From: an uncultured Lachnospiraceae bacterium
GTDB lineage: Bacteria; Bacillota_A; Clostridia; Lachnospirales; Lachnospiraceae
Reading direction: 5' to 3'
DNA length: 13,750 bases
Assembly (NCBI GenBank): GCA_949957035.1
Contig: CATLIP010000030.1
Coordinates: forward strand, 1-13,750
Both the position numbers and the translations under genes were made by a program. Under the pieces are notes generated by a model, which saw nothing but the letters and a program-made list of their open reading frames with translations, made no database searches and was not told the DNA's origin. Numbering within the stretch: position 1 is the first letter of the stretch; every line of letters begins with the position of its first letter. Positions 8,065 to 13,750 of this stretch are shown in pieces.

Positions 8065-8093
8065 ATTCTAACAGATTCTTCCTTGCTTGACAA
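8065..8093 (-). promoter_or_regulatory. Sigma-A promoter of the M18 aminopeptidase gene
   Basis: On the minus strand TTGTCA (8093-8088) is separated by exactly 17 bases from TAGAAT (8070-8065), and the -10 is extended by TGT. Five of six bases match consensus in each hexamer. The expected transcript start is near 8058, giving a leader of about 50 bases. Just downstream is the near-palindrome AACGTGCGCGTT (8060-8049 on the minus strand). Confidence 0.8.
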
Positions 8094-8096
8094 TGA

Positions 8097-8130
8097 GGGG
8101 ACGCAGTAAAATAAAATTTTACTACGCCCC
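8097..8130 (-). terminator. Terminator-like hairpin after kbl
   Basis: AGTAAAAT (8105-8112) pairs with ATTTTACT (8116-8123) around an AAA loop. Beyond one mismatch, CG/CG and GGGG/CCCC continue the stem, with a bulged A at 8101. It lies 11 bp after the kbl stop and ends 3 bp before the -35 of the aminopeptidase promoter. The T-rich flank is on the plus-strand side (8131-8138), not the minus-strand side, so as a terminator for kbl it is imperfect. Confidence 0.5.
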
Positions 8131-8141
8131 TTGTTTTTATC

Positions 8142-9335
8142 CTATTTCATCTCTTCTCTGACTTCCTTAAAGCACTTGACAATAAAATCAATATCTTCTT
8201 TCGTATGGCTTGCACATACCTGCGTACGGATTCTTGCCTTCCCCTTCGGAACAACCGGATAGGAGAAAGCTACCACATACACGCCCTTCTCCATCATCCT
8301 CTTCGCAAATTCAGCCGCCGTCTTCTCGTCATACAGCATAACCGGCACACAGGGCTGTGTTCCCGGGATAACATCGAATCCGTTGTCCACCAGCTCCTTG
8401 CGGTAATATGCCGTCACTTCCTCCAAATGATCCCGAAGCTGCGTACTCTCATCCAGCATATCGAACAGCTCAATGCTTGCGCCCGCGATTGCCGGAGCCA
8501 GTGAATTGGAGAACAGATACGGACGGCTTCTCTGGCGAAGCAGGTCGATAATCTCCTTTCGTCCTGACGTGTAACCGCCGGATGCTCCTCCCAAAGCCTT
8601 TCCTAAGGTTCCCGTAATAACATCCACACGTCCCTGTACGCCGCAGTATTCCGGCGTTCCGCGTCCGGTCTTGCCTACGAAGCCTACGGCATGGCTGTCG
8701 TCCACCATCACCAGAGCATTATACTTATCGGCAAGGTCGCACACGCCTTTCAGGTTGCAGATAATTCCATCCATGGAAAATACACCGTCTGTGGCAATCA
8801 GCTTGATTCTTGCGCCTGCCTCGTCCGCCTCCTTAAGCTTGGCTTCCAAATCTTCCATGTCATTGTTCTTATAGCGGAAACGTTTTGCCTTACACAGGCG
8901 GACTCCATCAATAATAGAAGCATGATTCAGCTCATCACTGATTACCGCGTCATCCGCTGTCAGGATTGTCTCGAATAATCCTCCGTTGGCGTCGAAGCAG
9001 GAGGAGTACAGGATTGTATCGTCTGTTCCAAGGAAATCGGAAATCTTCTTCTCAAGCCTCTTGTGGATATCCTGAGTTCCGCAAATAAAACGTACAGAAG
9101 CAACTCCATATCCTTTCTCATCATAAGTTCTCTTAGCGGCCTCAATCAGACGCGGGTTATCCCCTAGTCCCAGATAGTTGTTCGCACACATACAGAGCAG
9201 CTCTCTTCCGTCTTCCATCTTCACTCTTGCTCCCTGAGGCGAAACAAAGGGAGCCTCACCCTTGAACAGGCCTGCCTCTTTGATCCCTTCCACTTCTTTC
9301 GTATAAATGCTTAAAATATCGTCTTTACGTGCCAT
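8142..9335 (-). CDS. kbl: Glycine C-acetyltransferase (2-amino-3-ketobutyrate CoA ligase)
   Basis: PLP enzyme that splits 2-amino-3-ketobutyrate, made by Tdh, with CoA into glycine and acetyl-CoA. The 397-residue length matches the E. coli enzyme (398). It has the alpha-oxoamine synthase signatures: [14 protein letters not shown] (75-88), the ring-stacking NHASIIDG (137-144), VDDSHAVGF (211-219) and the PLP-binding lysine Lys246 in [14 protein letters not shown]. The KDDILSIY N-terminus and the C-terminal [11 protein letters not shown] segment are typical of Kbl rather than 8-amino-7-oxononanoate synthase, and tdh immediately upstream supports this. The AAGGAAGG ribosome site is 12 bases before the ATG. 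The gene follows tdh after 28 bp and should be cotranscribed with it. Confidence 0.96.
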   Translation of the reverse strand: MARKDDILSIYTKEVEGIKEAGLFKGEAPFVSPQGARVKMEDGRELLCMCANNYLGLGDNPRLIEAAKRTYDEKGYGVASVRFICGTQDIHKRLEKKISDFLGTDDTILYSSCFDANGGLFETILTADDAVISDELNHASIIDGVRLCKAKRFRYKNNDMEDLEAKLKEADEAGARIKLIATDGVFSMDGIICNLKGVCDLADKYNALVMVDDSHAVGFVGKTGRGTPEYCGVQGRVDVITGTLGKALGGASGGYTSGRKEIIDLLRQRSRPYLFSNSLAPAIAGASIELFDMLDESTQLRDHLEEVTAYYRKELVDNGFDVIPGTQPCVPVMLYDEKTAAEFAKRMMEKGVYVVAFSYPVVPKGKARIRTQVCASHTKEDIDFIVKCFKEVREEMK

Positions 9336-9363
9336 CTTCTTATTATTCCTTCCTTTTTAAAAT

Positions 9364-10425
9364 TTAGTCATTCACATGGGCCCAATCAAGAATTACTTTA
9401 CCAGACTGTCCGGAAATCATAGCCTCAAAGCCCTTCTCATAGTCTTTGATATCAAAATGATGGGTAATAATCGGGGAAATGTCAAGCCCTGCCTGAATCA
9501 TGGTAGACATCTTGTACCATGTATCCCACACTTTTCTTCCGTAGATACCGCGGATATTCAGACCATTGAAGATTACCGTCTCCAAATCCACCTTAGCGTC
9601 TGTCCTCTGCAGTCCCAGAAGCGCAATATTACCGCCATGCTTCATGTTATGAATCATGTCGTGAAGCCCTGCCTGGGAGCCTGACATCTCAAGTCCCACA
9701 TCAAAGCCTTCGGTCATGCCAATCTCTTTCATTACGTCTGAAAGTTTCTCTTCCGTCAGGTTCACAGTCCTGGTGGCGCCAAGTTTTCTTGCAAGCTCGA
9801 GCCGGTATGGGTTCAGGTCTGTAACCACAACATGCCTTGCGCCTGAAAACTTCGCGATTGCCGCCGCCATACAGCCGATTGGTCCCGCGCCGGCTACCAG
9901 CACGTCCTCACCCAGCATGTCATAAGACAAAGCAGTATGGGTGGCATTGCCAAAGGGATCAAAAATCGCATACATCTCTTCCGGAATTGCCGGATTACAT
10001 GGCCATACGTTACATGAGGGAATCACAAGATACTCCGCGAATGCTCCGTTGCGGTTCACACCCACGCCCTTTGCATCCTTACAGTTCTCCTTGTGTCCTT
10101 CCAGACAGTTCCTGCACTTGCCGCAGGTGATATGTCCTTCACCGGATACCAAATCACCAATCTGAAAGCCTCTTACTCCTTCTCCTGTTTCCACAACCTC
10201 GCCCACATACTCATGGCCTGCCGTCAATCCAACCGGAATCGTATGCTGCGCCCAGTCGTTCCACTGATAGATATGTACGTCTGTTCCGCAGATTGCCGTC
10301 TTCCGAATCTTAATCTTCACATCATTAGGGCCTACCTCAGGAATGGGAACCCGCTTCATCCACAATCCCTCTTCCGGCTTCTCTTTCACAAGCGCCCACA
10401 TCAATCCATCGTTCATTTCACTCAA
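9364..10425 (-). CDS. tdh: L-threonine 3-dehydrogenase, zinc- and NAD-dependent
   Basis: Oxidises threonine to 2-amino-3-ketobutyrate, the substrate of the Kbl encoded next. It is a medium-chain dehydrogenase of 353 residues (E. coli Tdh has 341). Catalytic zinc ligands Cys46 ([13 protein letters not shown]), His71 and Glu72 (GHEYVG) are present, as is a structural zinc site Cys101, Cys104, Cys107, Cys115 ([15 protein letters not shown]). The Rossmann motif is GAGPIG (179-184), and Asp204 at the end of the second strand suits NAD. The start is TTG at 10425: a full AGGAGG lies 9 bases upstream, whereas the in-frame ATG at 10416 would be 18 bases away. The rare TTG start and the hairpin just before the ribosome site suggest restrained translation. 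The gene is divergent from sstT and has a good promoter. Confidence 0.95.
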   Translation of the reverse strand: MSEMNDGLMWALVKEKPEEGLWMKRVPIPEVGPNDVKIKIRKTAICGTDVHIYQWNDWAQHTIPVGLTAGHEYVGEVVETGEGVRGFQIGDLVSGEGHITCGKCRNCLEGHKENCKDAKGVGVNRNGAFAEYLVIPSCNVWPCNPAIPEEMYAIFDPFGNATHTALSYDMLGEDVLVAGAGPIGCMAAAIAKFSGARHVVVTDLNPYRLELARKLGATRTVNLTEEKLSDVMKEIGMTEGFDVGLEMSGSQAGLHDMIHNMKHGGNIALLGLQRTDAKVDLETVIFNGLNIRGIYGRKVWDTWYKMSTMIQAGLDISPIITHHFDIKDYEKGFEAMISGQSGKVILDWAHVND

Positions 10426-10445
10426 TTCTATATTCCTCCTGTTCC

Positions 10446-10464
10446 AGCCGCCTCCCCGGCGGCT
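10446..10464 (-). promoter_or_regulatory. GC-rich hairpin in the tdh leader
   Basis: AGCCGCC (10446-10452) and GGCGGCT (10458-10464) form a perfect 7-bp stem with a 5-base loop. In the tdh message it would begin about 8 bases from the predicted 5' end and finish 5 bases before the AGGAGG. It stands out in otherwise AT-rich DNA. It may stabilise the 5' end or limit ribosome access; no U-tract follows. Confidence 0.6.
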
Positions 10465-10478
10465 ATTTATCTGTTGTC

Positions 10479-10507
10479 ATTATAACACTCCCTGTCATGA
10501 CTTACAA
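10479..10507 (-). promoter_or_regulatory. Sigma-A promoter of tdh-kbl
   Basis: On the minus strand TTGTAA (10507-10502), a 17-base spacer, then a perfect TATAAT (10484-10479). The predicted start is near 10472, leaving a leader of about 46 bases before the TTG start codon. Confidence 0.75.
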
Positions 10508-10516
10508 TGGATTCCT

Positions 10517-10623
10517 TTGTATATTTTGTTTCTTTTTTTTATCATATCATCCAAATATTTTATCATTTTGTACATATCACTACAAAGCCACTCATTTTAT
10601 ACAATTTTGATATTTGTATACAA
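10517..10623. repeat. Cluster of TTGTAYA elements, candidate operators
   Basis: TTGTATA occurs at 10517-10523, TTGTACA at 10568-10574, the reverse TATACAA at 10598-10604, and the perfect palindrome TTGTATACAA at 10614-10623. The element at 10598 and that at 10614 form a 7-bp inverted repeat with a 9-base spacer. In AT-rich DNA some of this is chance, but the density between two divergent promoters of related function suggests a shared regulator. Confidence 0.35.
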
Positions 10624-10716
10624 TATTTTTTTATAACAAACACTTTATTTTGTCTATTATGACATTTTTTTCACACACTGCCAAAAATATATATAGTTAT
10701 TTTTTACAAATTACTA

Positions 10717-10745
10717 TTTACAATCTGCATATTTTTCTATATAAT
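10717..10745 (+). promoter_or_regulatory. Sigma-A promoter of sstT
   Basis: TTTACA (10717-10722), a 17-base spacer, and perfect TATAAT (10740-10745). Transcription should begin near 10752, a few bases before the long leader hairpin. A second TTACAAA at 10704-10710 lies just upstream of the -35 and might be part of an operator. Confidence 0.75.
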
Positions 10746-10757
10746 GAATACTGTTAG

Positions 10758-10829
10758 TATTGATATATTCAGAACGGATGGGAGCCTGATGTTACCTCTG
10801 ACATCTTCCTCCATGACAATATATCAATA
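10758..10829 (+). promoter_or_regulatory. Long structured hairpin in the sstT leader (unknown class)
   Basis: A perfect 12-bp stem, TATTGATATATT (10758-10769) with AATATATCAATA (10818-10829), encloses a second stem and a third. The second is AT-G-GGAG (10778-10784, one bulged G) with CTCCAT (10809-10814). The third is GATGT (10788-10792) with ACATC (10801-10805), capped by a loop containing CCTCT. The loop CCTCT (10795-10799) is complementary to AGAGG at 10854-10858, allowing a long-range contact. It does not match purine, TPP, glycine, fluoride, lysine or T-box elements that I can recognise. Its position at the start of the sstT message points to cis-regulation. Confidence 0.6.
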
Positions 10830-10830
10830 A
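10789..10830 (+). CDS. Candidate 13-codon Ser/Thr-rich leader peptide of sstT
   Basis: Reading frame MLPLTSSSMTIYQ followed by TAA. Five of thirteen residues are Thr or Ser, including the run TSSS, and it precedes a serine/threonine transporter gene. GGGAG at 10780-10784 could be its ribosome site, although the 4-base spacing is short. The frame covers the apical loop and the whole 3' half of the leader hairpin, and the stop codon coincides with the end of the outer stem. Translation or stalling would therefore change the fold. Small size means chance is a real possibility; no peptide family is recognised. Confidence 0.4.
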   Translation: MLPLTSSSMTIYQ

Positions 10831-10860
10831 ATCGGGGAACATATTTTTATTAGAGAGGAA

Positions 10861-10882
10861 TTGCAGATATTTTCATCTGCAA
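10861..10882 (+). promoter_or_regulatory. Perfect hairpin just before the sstT ribosome site
   Basis: TTGCAGAT (10861-10868) pairs with ATCTGCAA (10875-10882) around a 6-base loop. It sits between a purine-rich GAGAGGAA (10853-10860) and the apparent ribosome site AAAGG (10885-10889). When folded it brings the upstream GAGAGGAA closer to the start codon, which could be a standby site. No U-tract follows, so it is not a terminator. Confidence 0.5.
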
Positions 10883-10898
10883 AGAAAGGTAAGTGAAC

Positions 10899-12128
10899 AT
10901 GAAAAACGTATTGAACACATGGAACAGCATCAGCCTTGTAAAGAGGATTATCTGCGGGCTGATCATCGGTATTATCCTTGGACTGGTAATTCCGCAGGCA
11001 ACGGCGATCTCCATCTTAGGCAACCTGTTTGTCGGAGCTTTGAAGGGCGTCGCCCCTATTCTCGTATTCTTCCTTGTTATGAGCGCATTGTGCCATATGG
11101 GAGAAGGCCAAAAGACGAATATGAAGTTTATCGTCATTCTTTATCTGTTGGGGAACCTGATTTCTGCATTGTCCGCAGTACTGGCAAGTTATATCTTCCC
11201 AATCACCTTAACGCTGTCTGAAAGCACAGCCGCCAGTGATGTTGCTCCTCCCAGCGGAGTGACGGAGGTTTTGACGAACCTGTTGATGAACGTTGTAGCC
11301 AACCCGGTTGATTCTATCGTAAAGGCGAACTATATCGGTATCCTGGCATGGGCATGTATCTTCGGTATCGCGCTTAAGAAGGCCAACGAAGGCACGAAGC
11401 AGGCCTTAGAGAATATCTCTGACGCAGTAGCGACCGCTGTAAAATGGATTATCAGCTGCGCGCCTTTCGGTATCATGGGTCTGATTTTCACTACCATTTC
11501 CGAACAGGGACTTGGAGTACTGTTAAGTTACGGCCGTCTGATTCTTGTATTGGTAGGCACGATGGCATTCGTAGCGCTGGTTCTGAATCCGCTGATTGCG
11601 TTCCTGTGTATGCGTTCGAATCCGTTTCCTCTGGTATTCCGCTGCCTGAAAGACAGTTTTATCACTGCTTTCTTTACACGAAGCTCCGCAGCCAATATTC
11701 CGGTGAATATGGAACTGTGTGAGAACCTTGGACTGGATGAGAATACTTACTCCGTATCCATTCCGCTTGGCGCTACCATTAATATGGCAGGCGCGGCGAT
11801 TACGATTTCAACAATGGCGTTGGCCGCGGCACATACCATGAACGTTTCCGTAGATTTTCCAACCGCATTTATTCTCTGTGTGTTATCTGCGGCAAGTGCA
11901 GCCGGAGCATCCGGAGTTGCGGGCGGCTCTCTGCTTTTGATTCCTATGGCATGCAGTCTGTTCGGTATCTCTAACGACATCGCAATGCAGGTTGTGGGCG
12001 TTGGTTTCATCGTAGGCGTTATTCAGGATTCCTGCGAGACAGGTTTGAACTCTTCCACAGACGTACTCTTTACCGCATGCGCAGAATACAGAGACAGAAG
12101 ATTACATCCGGAGAATTACGTGAAATAA
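10899..12128 (+). CDS. sstT: Na+:serine/threonine symporter SstT
   Basis: Membrane protein of the dicarboxylate/amino acid:cation symporter family that takes up serine and threonine with sodium. Length is 409 residues, near E. coli SstT (414), with many hydrophobic segments throughout. Diagnostic stretches are [18 protein letters not shown] (258-274), [18 protein letters not shown] (284-301; the NMxG motif of the sodium and substrate site), [14 protein letters not shown] (337-350) and [17 protein letters not shown] (376-392). These resemble SstT rather than glutamate carriers. Start: ATG at 10899 with AAAGG nine bases upstream; an in-frame GTG at 10893 is too close to that site. It is divergent from tdh-kbl, which consumes the threonine imported. 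The leader carries two hairpins and a possible Ser/Thr-rich peptide. Confidence 0.96.
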   Translation: MKNVLNTWNSISLVKRIICGLIIGIILGLVIPQATAISILGNLFVGALKGVAPILVFFLVMSALCHMGEGQKTNMKFIVILYLLGNLISALSAVLASYIFPITLTLSESTAASDVAPPSGVTEVLTNLLMNVVANPVDSIVKANYIGILAWACIFGIALKKANEGTKQALENISDAVATAVKWIISCAPFGIMGLIFTTISEQGLGVLLSYGRLILVLVGTMAFVALVLNPLIAFLCMRSNPFPLVFRCLKDSFITAFFTRSSAANIPVNMELCENLGLDENTYSVSIPLGATINMAGAAITISTMALAAAHTMNVSVDFPTAFILCVLSAASAAGASGVAGGSLLLIPMACSLFGISNDIAMQVVGVGFIVGVIQDSCETGLNSSTDVLFTACAEYRDRRLHPENYVK

Positions 12129-12169
12129 ACTTAATCACTCTTTCCTAAATATAAATGTCATATGAGCGA

Positions 12170-12198
12170 GTAATCATTTTGCCAGATAAAGTGATTAC
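12170..12198. other. Inverted repeat in the sstT 3' untranslated region
   Basis: GTAATCATTTT (12170-12180) pairs with AAAGTGATTAC (12188-12198), 11 bp including one G-U, loop GCCAGAT. The right arm can alternatively pair with TAATCACT at 12132-12139, just after the sstT stop. No T-tract follows; it lies immediately before the strong terminator hairpin and may protect the message end. Confidence 0.4.
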
Positions 12199-12202
12199 AG
12201 AA

Positions 12203-12236
12203 GAGGAGGCAGTAAGACTCATTCTACTGCCTCCTC
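12203..12236. terminator. Convergent terminator between sstT and glyS
   Basis: GAGGAGGCAGTA (12203-12214) and TACTGCCTCCTC (12225-12236) form a perfect 12-bp GC-rich stem with a 10-base loop. On the plus strand it is followed by the T-rich ACTCTCTTTTCT, suiting sstT, 75 bp after its stop. It also lies 10 bp beyond the glyS stop on the other strand, where the U-tract is poor, so it probably serves both genes with unequal strength. Confidence 0.8.
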
Positions 12237-12246
12237 ACTCTCTTTT

Positions 12247-13638
12247 CTACCACTCGAATTTCTTAGCAAAATATGCGTCAAGCTCGTCAATCTTAACTCT
12301 TTCCTGTGCCATGGAATCACGCTCACGTACGGTTACAGCCCCGTCCTCCTCAGACTCAAAATCATAGGTCACGCAGAACGGTGTTCCAATCTCGTCCTGA
12401 CGGCGGTAACGCTTACCAATATTGCCGCGCTCGTCATACTCACAGTTATACTTCTTAGAAAGCTGTGCATATACCTTCTCGGCGCCCTCATTCAGCTTCT
12501 TAGAAAGAGGAAGTACGCCAATCTTCACCGGAGCCAGCGCCGGATGGAAACGAAGAACTGTCCTCATGTCTCCGCCTTCTAATTCCTCCTCGTCATATGC
12601 GCTGCACAGGAATGCCAGAACCATTCGGTCCGCTCCCAGTGACGGCTCAATGACATAGGGTATATATTTAATCTTCTTCTCGTCGTCAAAATAGCTCATG
12701 TCCTGCTTGGAAGTATTCTGATGCTGGGTCAGGTCGAAGTCTGTCCTGTCGGCAATCCCCCACAGCTCGCCCCATCCAAACGGGAACAAGAACTCTACAT
12801 CTGTAGTCGCCTTGCTGTAATGGCTCAATTCCTCCGGAGAGTGGTCGCGGTAACGAACCTCTTCCTCCTTAAGCCCCAGCGCCTTAAGCCAGTCAAGACA
12901 GAACTGCTTCCAGTATGCAAACCACTCAAGGTCTGTATCCGGCTCACAGAAAAATTCCAGCTCCATCTGCTCAAACTCTCTGGTACGGAAGGTAAAGTTA
13001 CCCGGTGTAATCTCGTTACGGAAGGACTTACCAACCTGACAGATGCCAAAAGGAATCTTCTTTCTGGATGTACGCTGAACGTTCTTAAAGTTCACGAAGA
13101 TACCTTGTGCCGTCTCCGGACGCAGGTATACGATGCTCTTGGCATCCTCTGTTACTCCCTGGAAGGTCTTGAACATGAGATTAAACTCACGAATCTCTGT
13201 GAAATTATGCTTTCCACAGGTCGGACAAGGAATCTCCTTCTCCTTAATGTAAGACTCCATCTGCTCATGGCTCCATCCGTCGATACTGTCGCCCAAATCT
13301 ATTCCATTCTCATGAGCATAATCTTCAATCATCTTGTCTGCACGAAAACGCTCATGACACTCTTTACAATCCATCAGAGGATCGCTGAATCCACCCAGGT
13401 GCCCGCTTGCTACCCATGTCTGCGGATTCATCAGTATCGCACAGTCCACACCCACGTTATAGGGGGACTCCTGTACGAACTTCTGCCACCATGCTCTTTT
13501 TACGTTGTTCTTTAATTCTACACCGAGATTACCATAGTCCCATGTATTGGCAAGCCCGCCGTAAATCTCGGAGCCTGGGTATACGAATCCTCTGGATTTT
13601 GCCAACGCCACAATCTTTTCCATCGTCTTTTCTGCCAT
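12247..13638 (-). CDS. glyS: Glycine--tRNA ligase, dimeric (alpha2) class II type
   Basis: Charges tRNA-Gly with glycine in the cytoplasm. It is the single-chain eukaryote/archaea-like form found in many Firmicutes, not the alpha/beta tetramer. The 463-residue protein begins [36 protein letters not shown] without the long insertions of larger versions. Class II motif 2 is present as FRNEI (206-210) with [13 protein letters not shown] (218-230), the family stretch [11 protein letters not shown] at 171-181, and motif 3 GADR at 335-338. The anticodon-binding domain starts near residue 370. Cys91/Cys94 and Cys138/Cys141 form two CxxC pairs that could bind zinc. The GAGGAAGAGG ribosome site is immediately before the ATG. 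The gene has its own promoter and faces sstT; the nearby tdh-kbl genes produce glycine, though no shared control is visible. Confidence 0.97.
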   Translation of the reverse strand: MAEKTMEKIVALAKSRGFVYPGSEIYGGLANTWDYGNLGVELKNNVKRAWWQKFVQESPYNVGVDCAILMNPQTWVASGHLGGFSDPLMDCKECHERFRADKMIEDYAHENGIDLGDSIDGWSHEQMESYIKEKEIPCPTCGKHNFTEIREFNLMFKTFQGVTEDAKSIVYLRPETAQGIFVNFKNVQRTSRKKIPFGICQVGKSFRNEITPGNFTFRTREFEQMELEFFCEPDTDLEWFAYWKQFCLDWLKALGLKEEEVRYRDHSPEELSHYSKATTDVEFLFPFGWGELWGIADRTDFDLTQHQNTSKQDMSYFDDEKKIKYIPYVIEPSLGADRMVLAFLCSAYDEEELEGGDMRTVLRFHPALAPVKIGVLPLSKKLNEGAEKVYAQLSKKYNCEYDERGNIGKRYRRQDEIGTPFCVTYDFESEEDGAVTVRERDSMAQERVKIDELDAYFAKKFEW

Positions 13639-13687
13639 ATCCTCTTCCTCACCTTCTTAAATAATCTATATGTTACAATTTCTACCT

Positions 13688-13716
13688 ATTATACCGTCAA
13701 CCCCTCTTCATTTCAA
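13688..13716 (-). promoter_or_regulatory. Sigma-A promoter of glyS
   Basis: On the minus strand TTGAAA (13716-13711), a 17-base spacer, then TATAAT (13693-13688). Predicted start near 13681 gives a leader of about 43 bases, too short for a T-box. A second TATAAT-like hexamer lies farther upstream (13724-13729), but its -35 would be at the window edge. Confidence 0.75.
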
Positions 13717-13750
13717 GTCCAAATTATAGAATTGTTTCCAGTATTTCCAG

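Larger units (their letters stand above)
10426..10898. other. 473-bp regulatory intergenic region between tdh and sstT
   Basis: A long AT-rich divergent gap with no conventional gene. From left to right it holds the tdh ribosome site and leader hairpin, the tdh promoter, an AT-rich middle with repeated TTGTAYA elements (10517-10623), the sstT promoter, a 72-base leader hairpin enclosing a 13-codon reading frame, and a second hairpin just before the sstT ribosome site. T-box hallmarks (AGGGTGGAACC-type sequence) were looked for and not seen. Confidence 0.8.

Noticed and set aside
8010..8093. 28-codon N-terminal extension of the M18 aminopeptidase
   Set aside because: The consensus promoter at 8065-8093 places the transcript start near 8058, inside the extension; ATG at 8009 has a GGAGG site and gives the usual family length.
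10778..10789. Three-codon frame ATG GGA GCC TGA overlapping the leader peptide start
   Set aside because: It is too short to support; the overlap of its stop with the leader ATG is likely coincidence.
10752..10898. T-box or known riboswitch in the sstT leader
   Set aside because: No T-box sequence, specifier loop or terminator/antiterminator pair was seen, and no recognised riboswitch core; kept as an unclassified structured leader.
12155..12367. Plus-strand reading frame of 70 codons between sstT and glyS (starts MSYERVIILPD)
   Set aside because: It reads through the terminator hairpin into the antisense of glyS and has no ribosome binding site.

Overview
The window looks like chromosome from a low-to-moderate GC anaerobic Firmicute, most likely a gut Lachnospiraceae (Clostridium cluster XIVa). 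The reasons are the protein flavour, AGGAGG-type ribosome binding sites, sigma-A-type promoters and AT-rich intergenic DNA. The genus is not resolved. All genes described read through without frameshift, and I saw no insertion sequence, prophage gene, tRNA, rRNA or CRISPR array.

Region 1 (1-6546) is a carbohydrate utilisation locus. A minus-strand operon runs glycoside hydrolase (5386-3488), Gfo/Idh/MocA oxidoreductase (3452-2145), lipoprotein sugar-binding protein (2056-734) and ABC permease (715 to beyond the window edge). It is divergent from a plus-strand AraC-type regulator (5602-6546), with a 215-bp AT-rich control region between them that carries a perfect 20-bp dyad. The hydrolase has no signal peptide. 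Its putative catalytic Asp434 and Glu477 match in spacing and almost in number the residues I recall for the Bifidobacterium GH129 alpha-N-acetylgalactosaminidase. A locus importing a small alpha-GalNAc (mucin or Tn-type) glycoside or glycopeptide and cleaving it in the cytoplasm is therefore a reasonable hypothesis, not a demonstrated one.

Region 2 (6545-8093) is a stand-alone M18 aminopeptidase on the minus strand. It has its own consensus promoter, which fixes the start at 8009, and its terminator overlaps the end of the convergent regulator gene.

Region 3 (8142-12128) concerns threonine and serine. The tdh-kbl operon on the minus strand (threonine to glycine plus acetyl-CoA) is divergent from sstT (Na+:serine/threonine symporter) on the plus strand. 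The 473-bp region between them holds a promoter for each side, a cluster of TTGTAYA elements, a hairpin in the tdh leader, and a structured sstT leader. That leader encodes a plausible 13-codon peptide, MLPLTSSSMTIYQ, rich in Thr and Ser, inside a long hairpin. This is the most interesting possibly undescribed element in the window.

Region 4 (12129-13750) is a convergent terminator followed by the dimeric-type glycyl-tRNA synthetase gene on the minus strand with a strong promoter. Threonine/serine uptake, threonine cleavage to glycine and charging of tRNA-Gly thus lie side by side. Whether this is functional linkage with the glycan locus (release of Ser/Thr from O-glycopeptides) is speculation that can be tested by conservation of gene neighbourhood.
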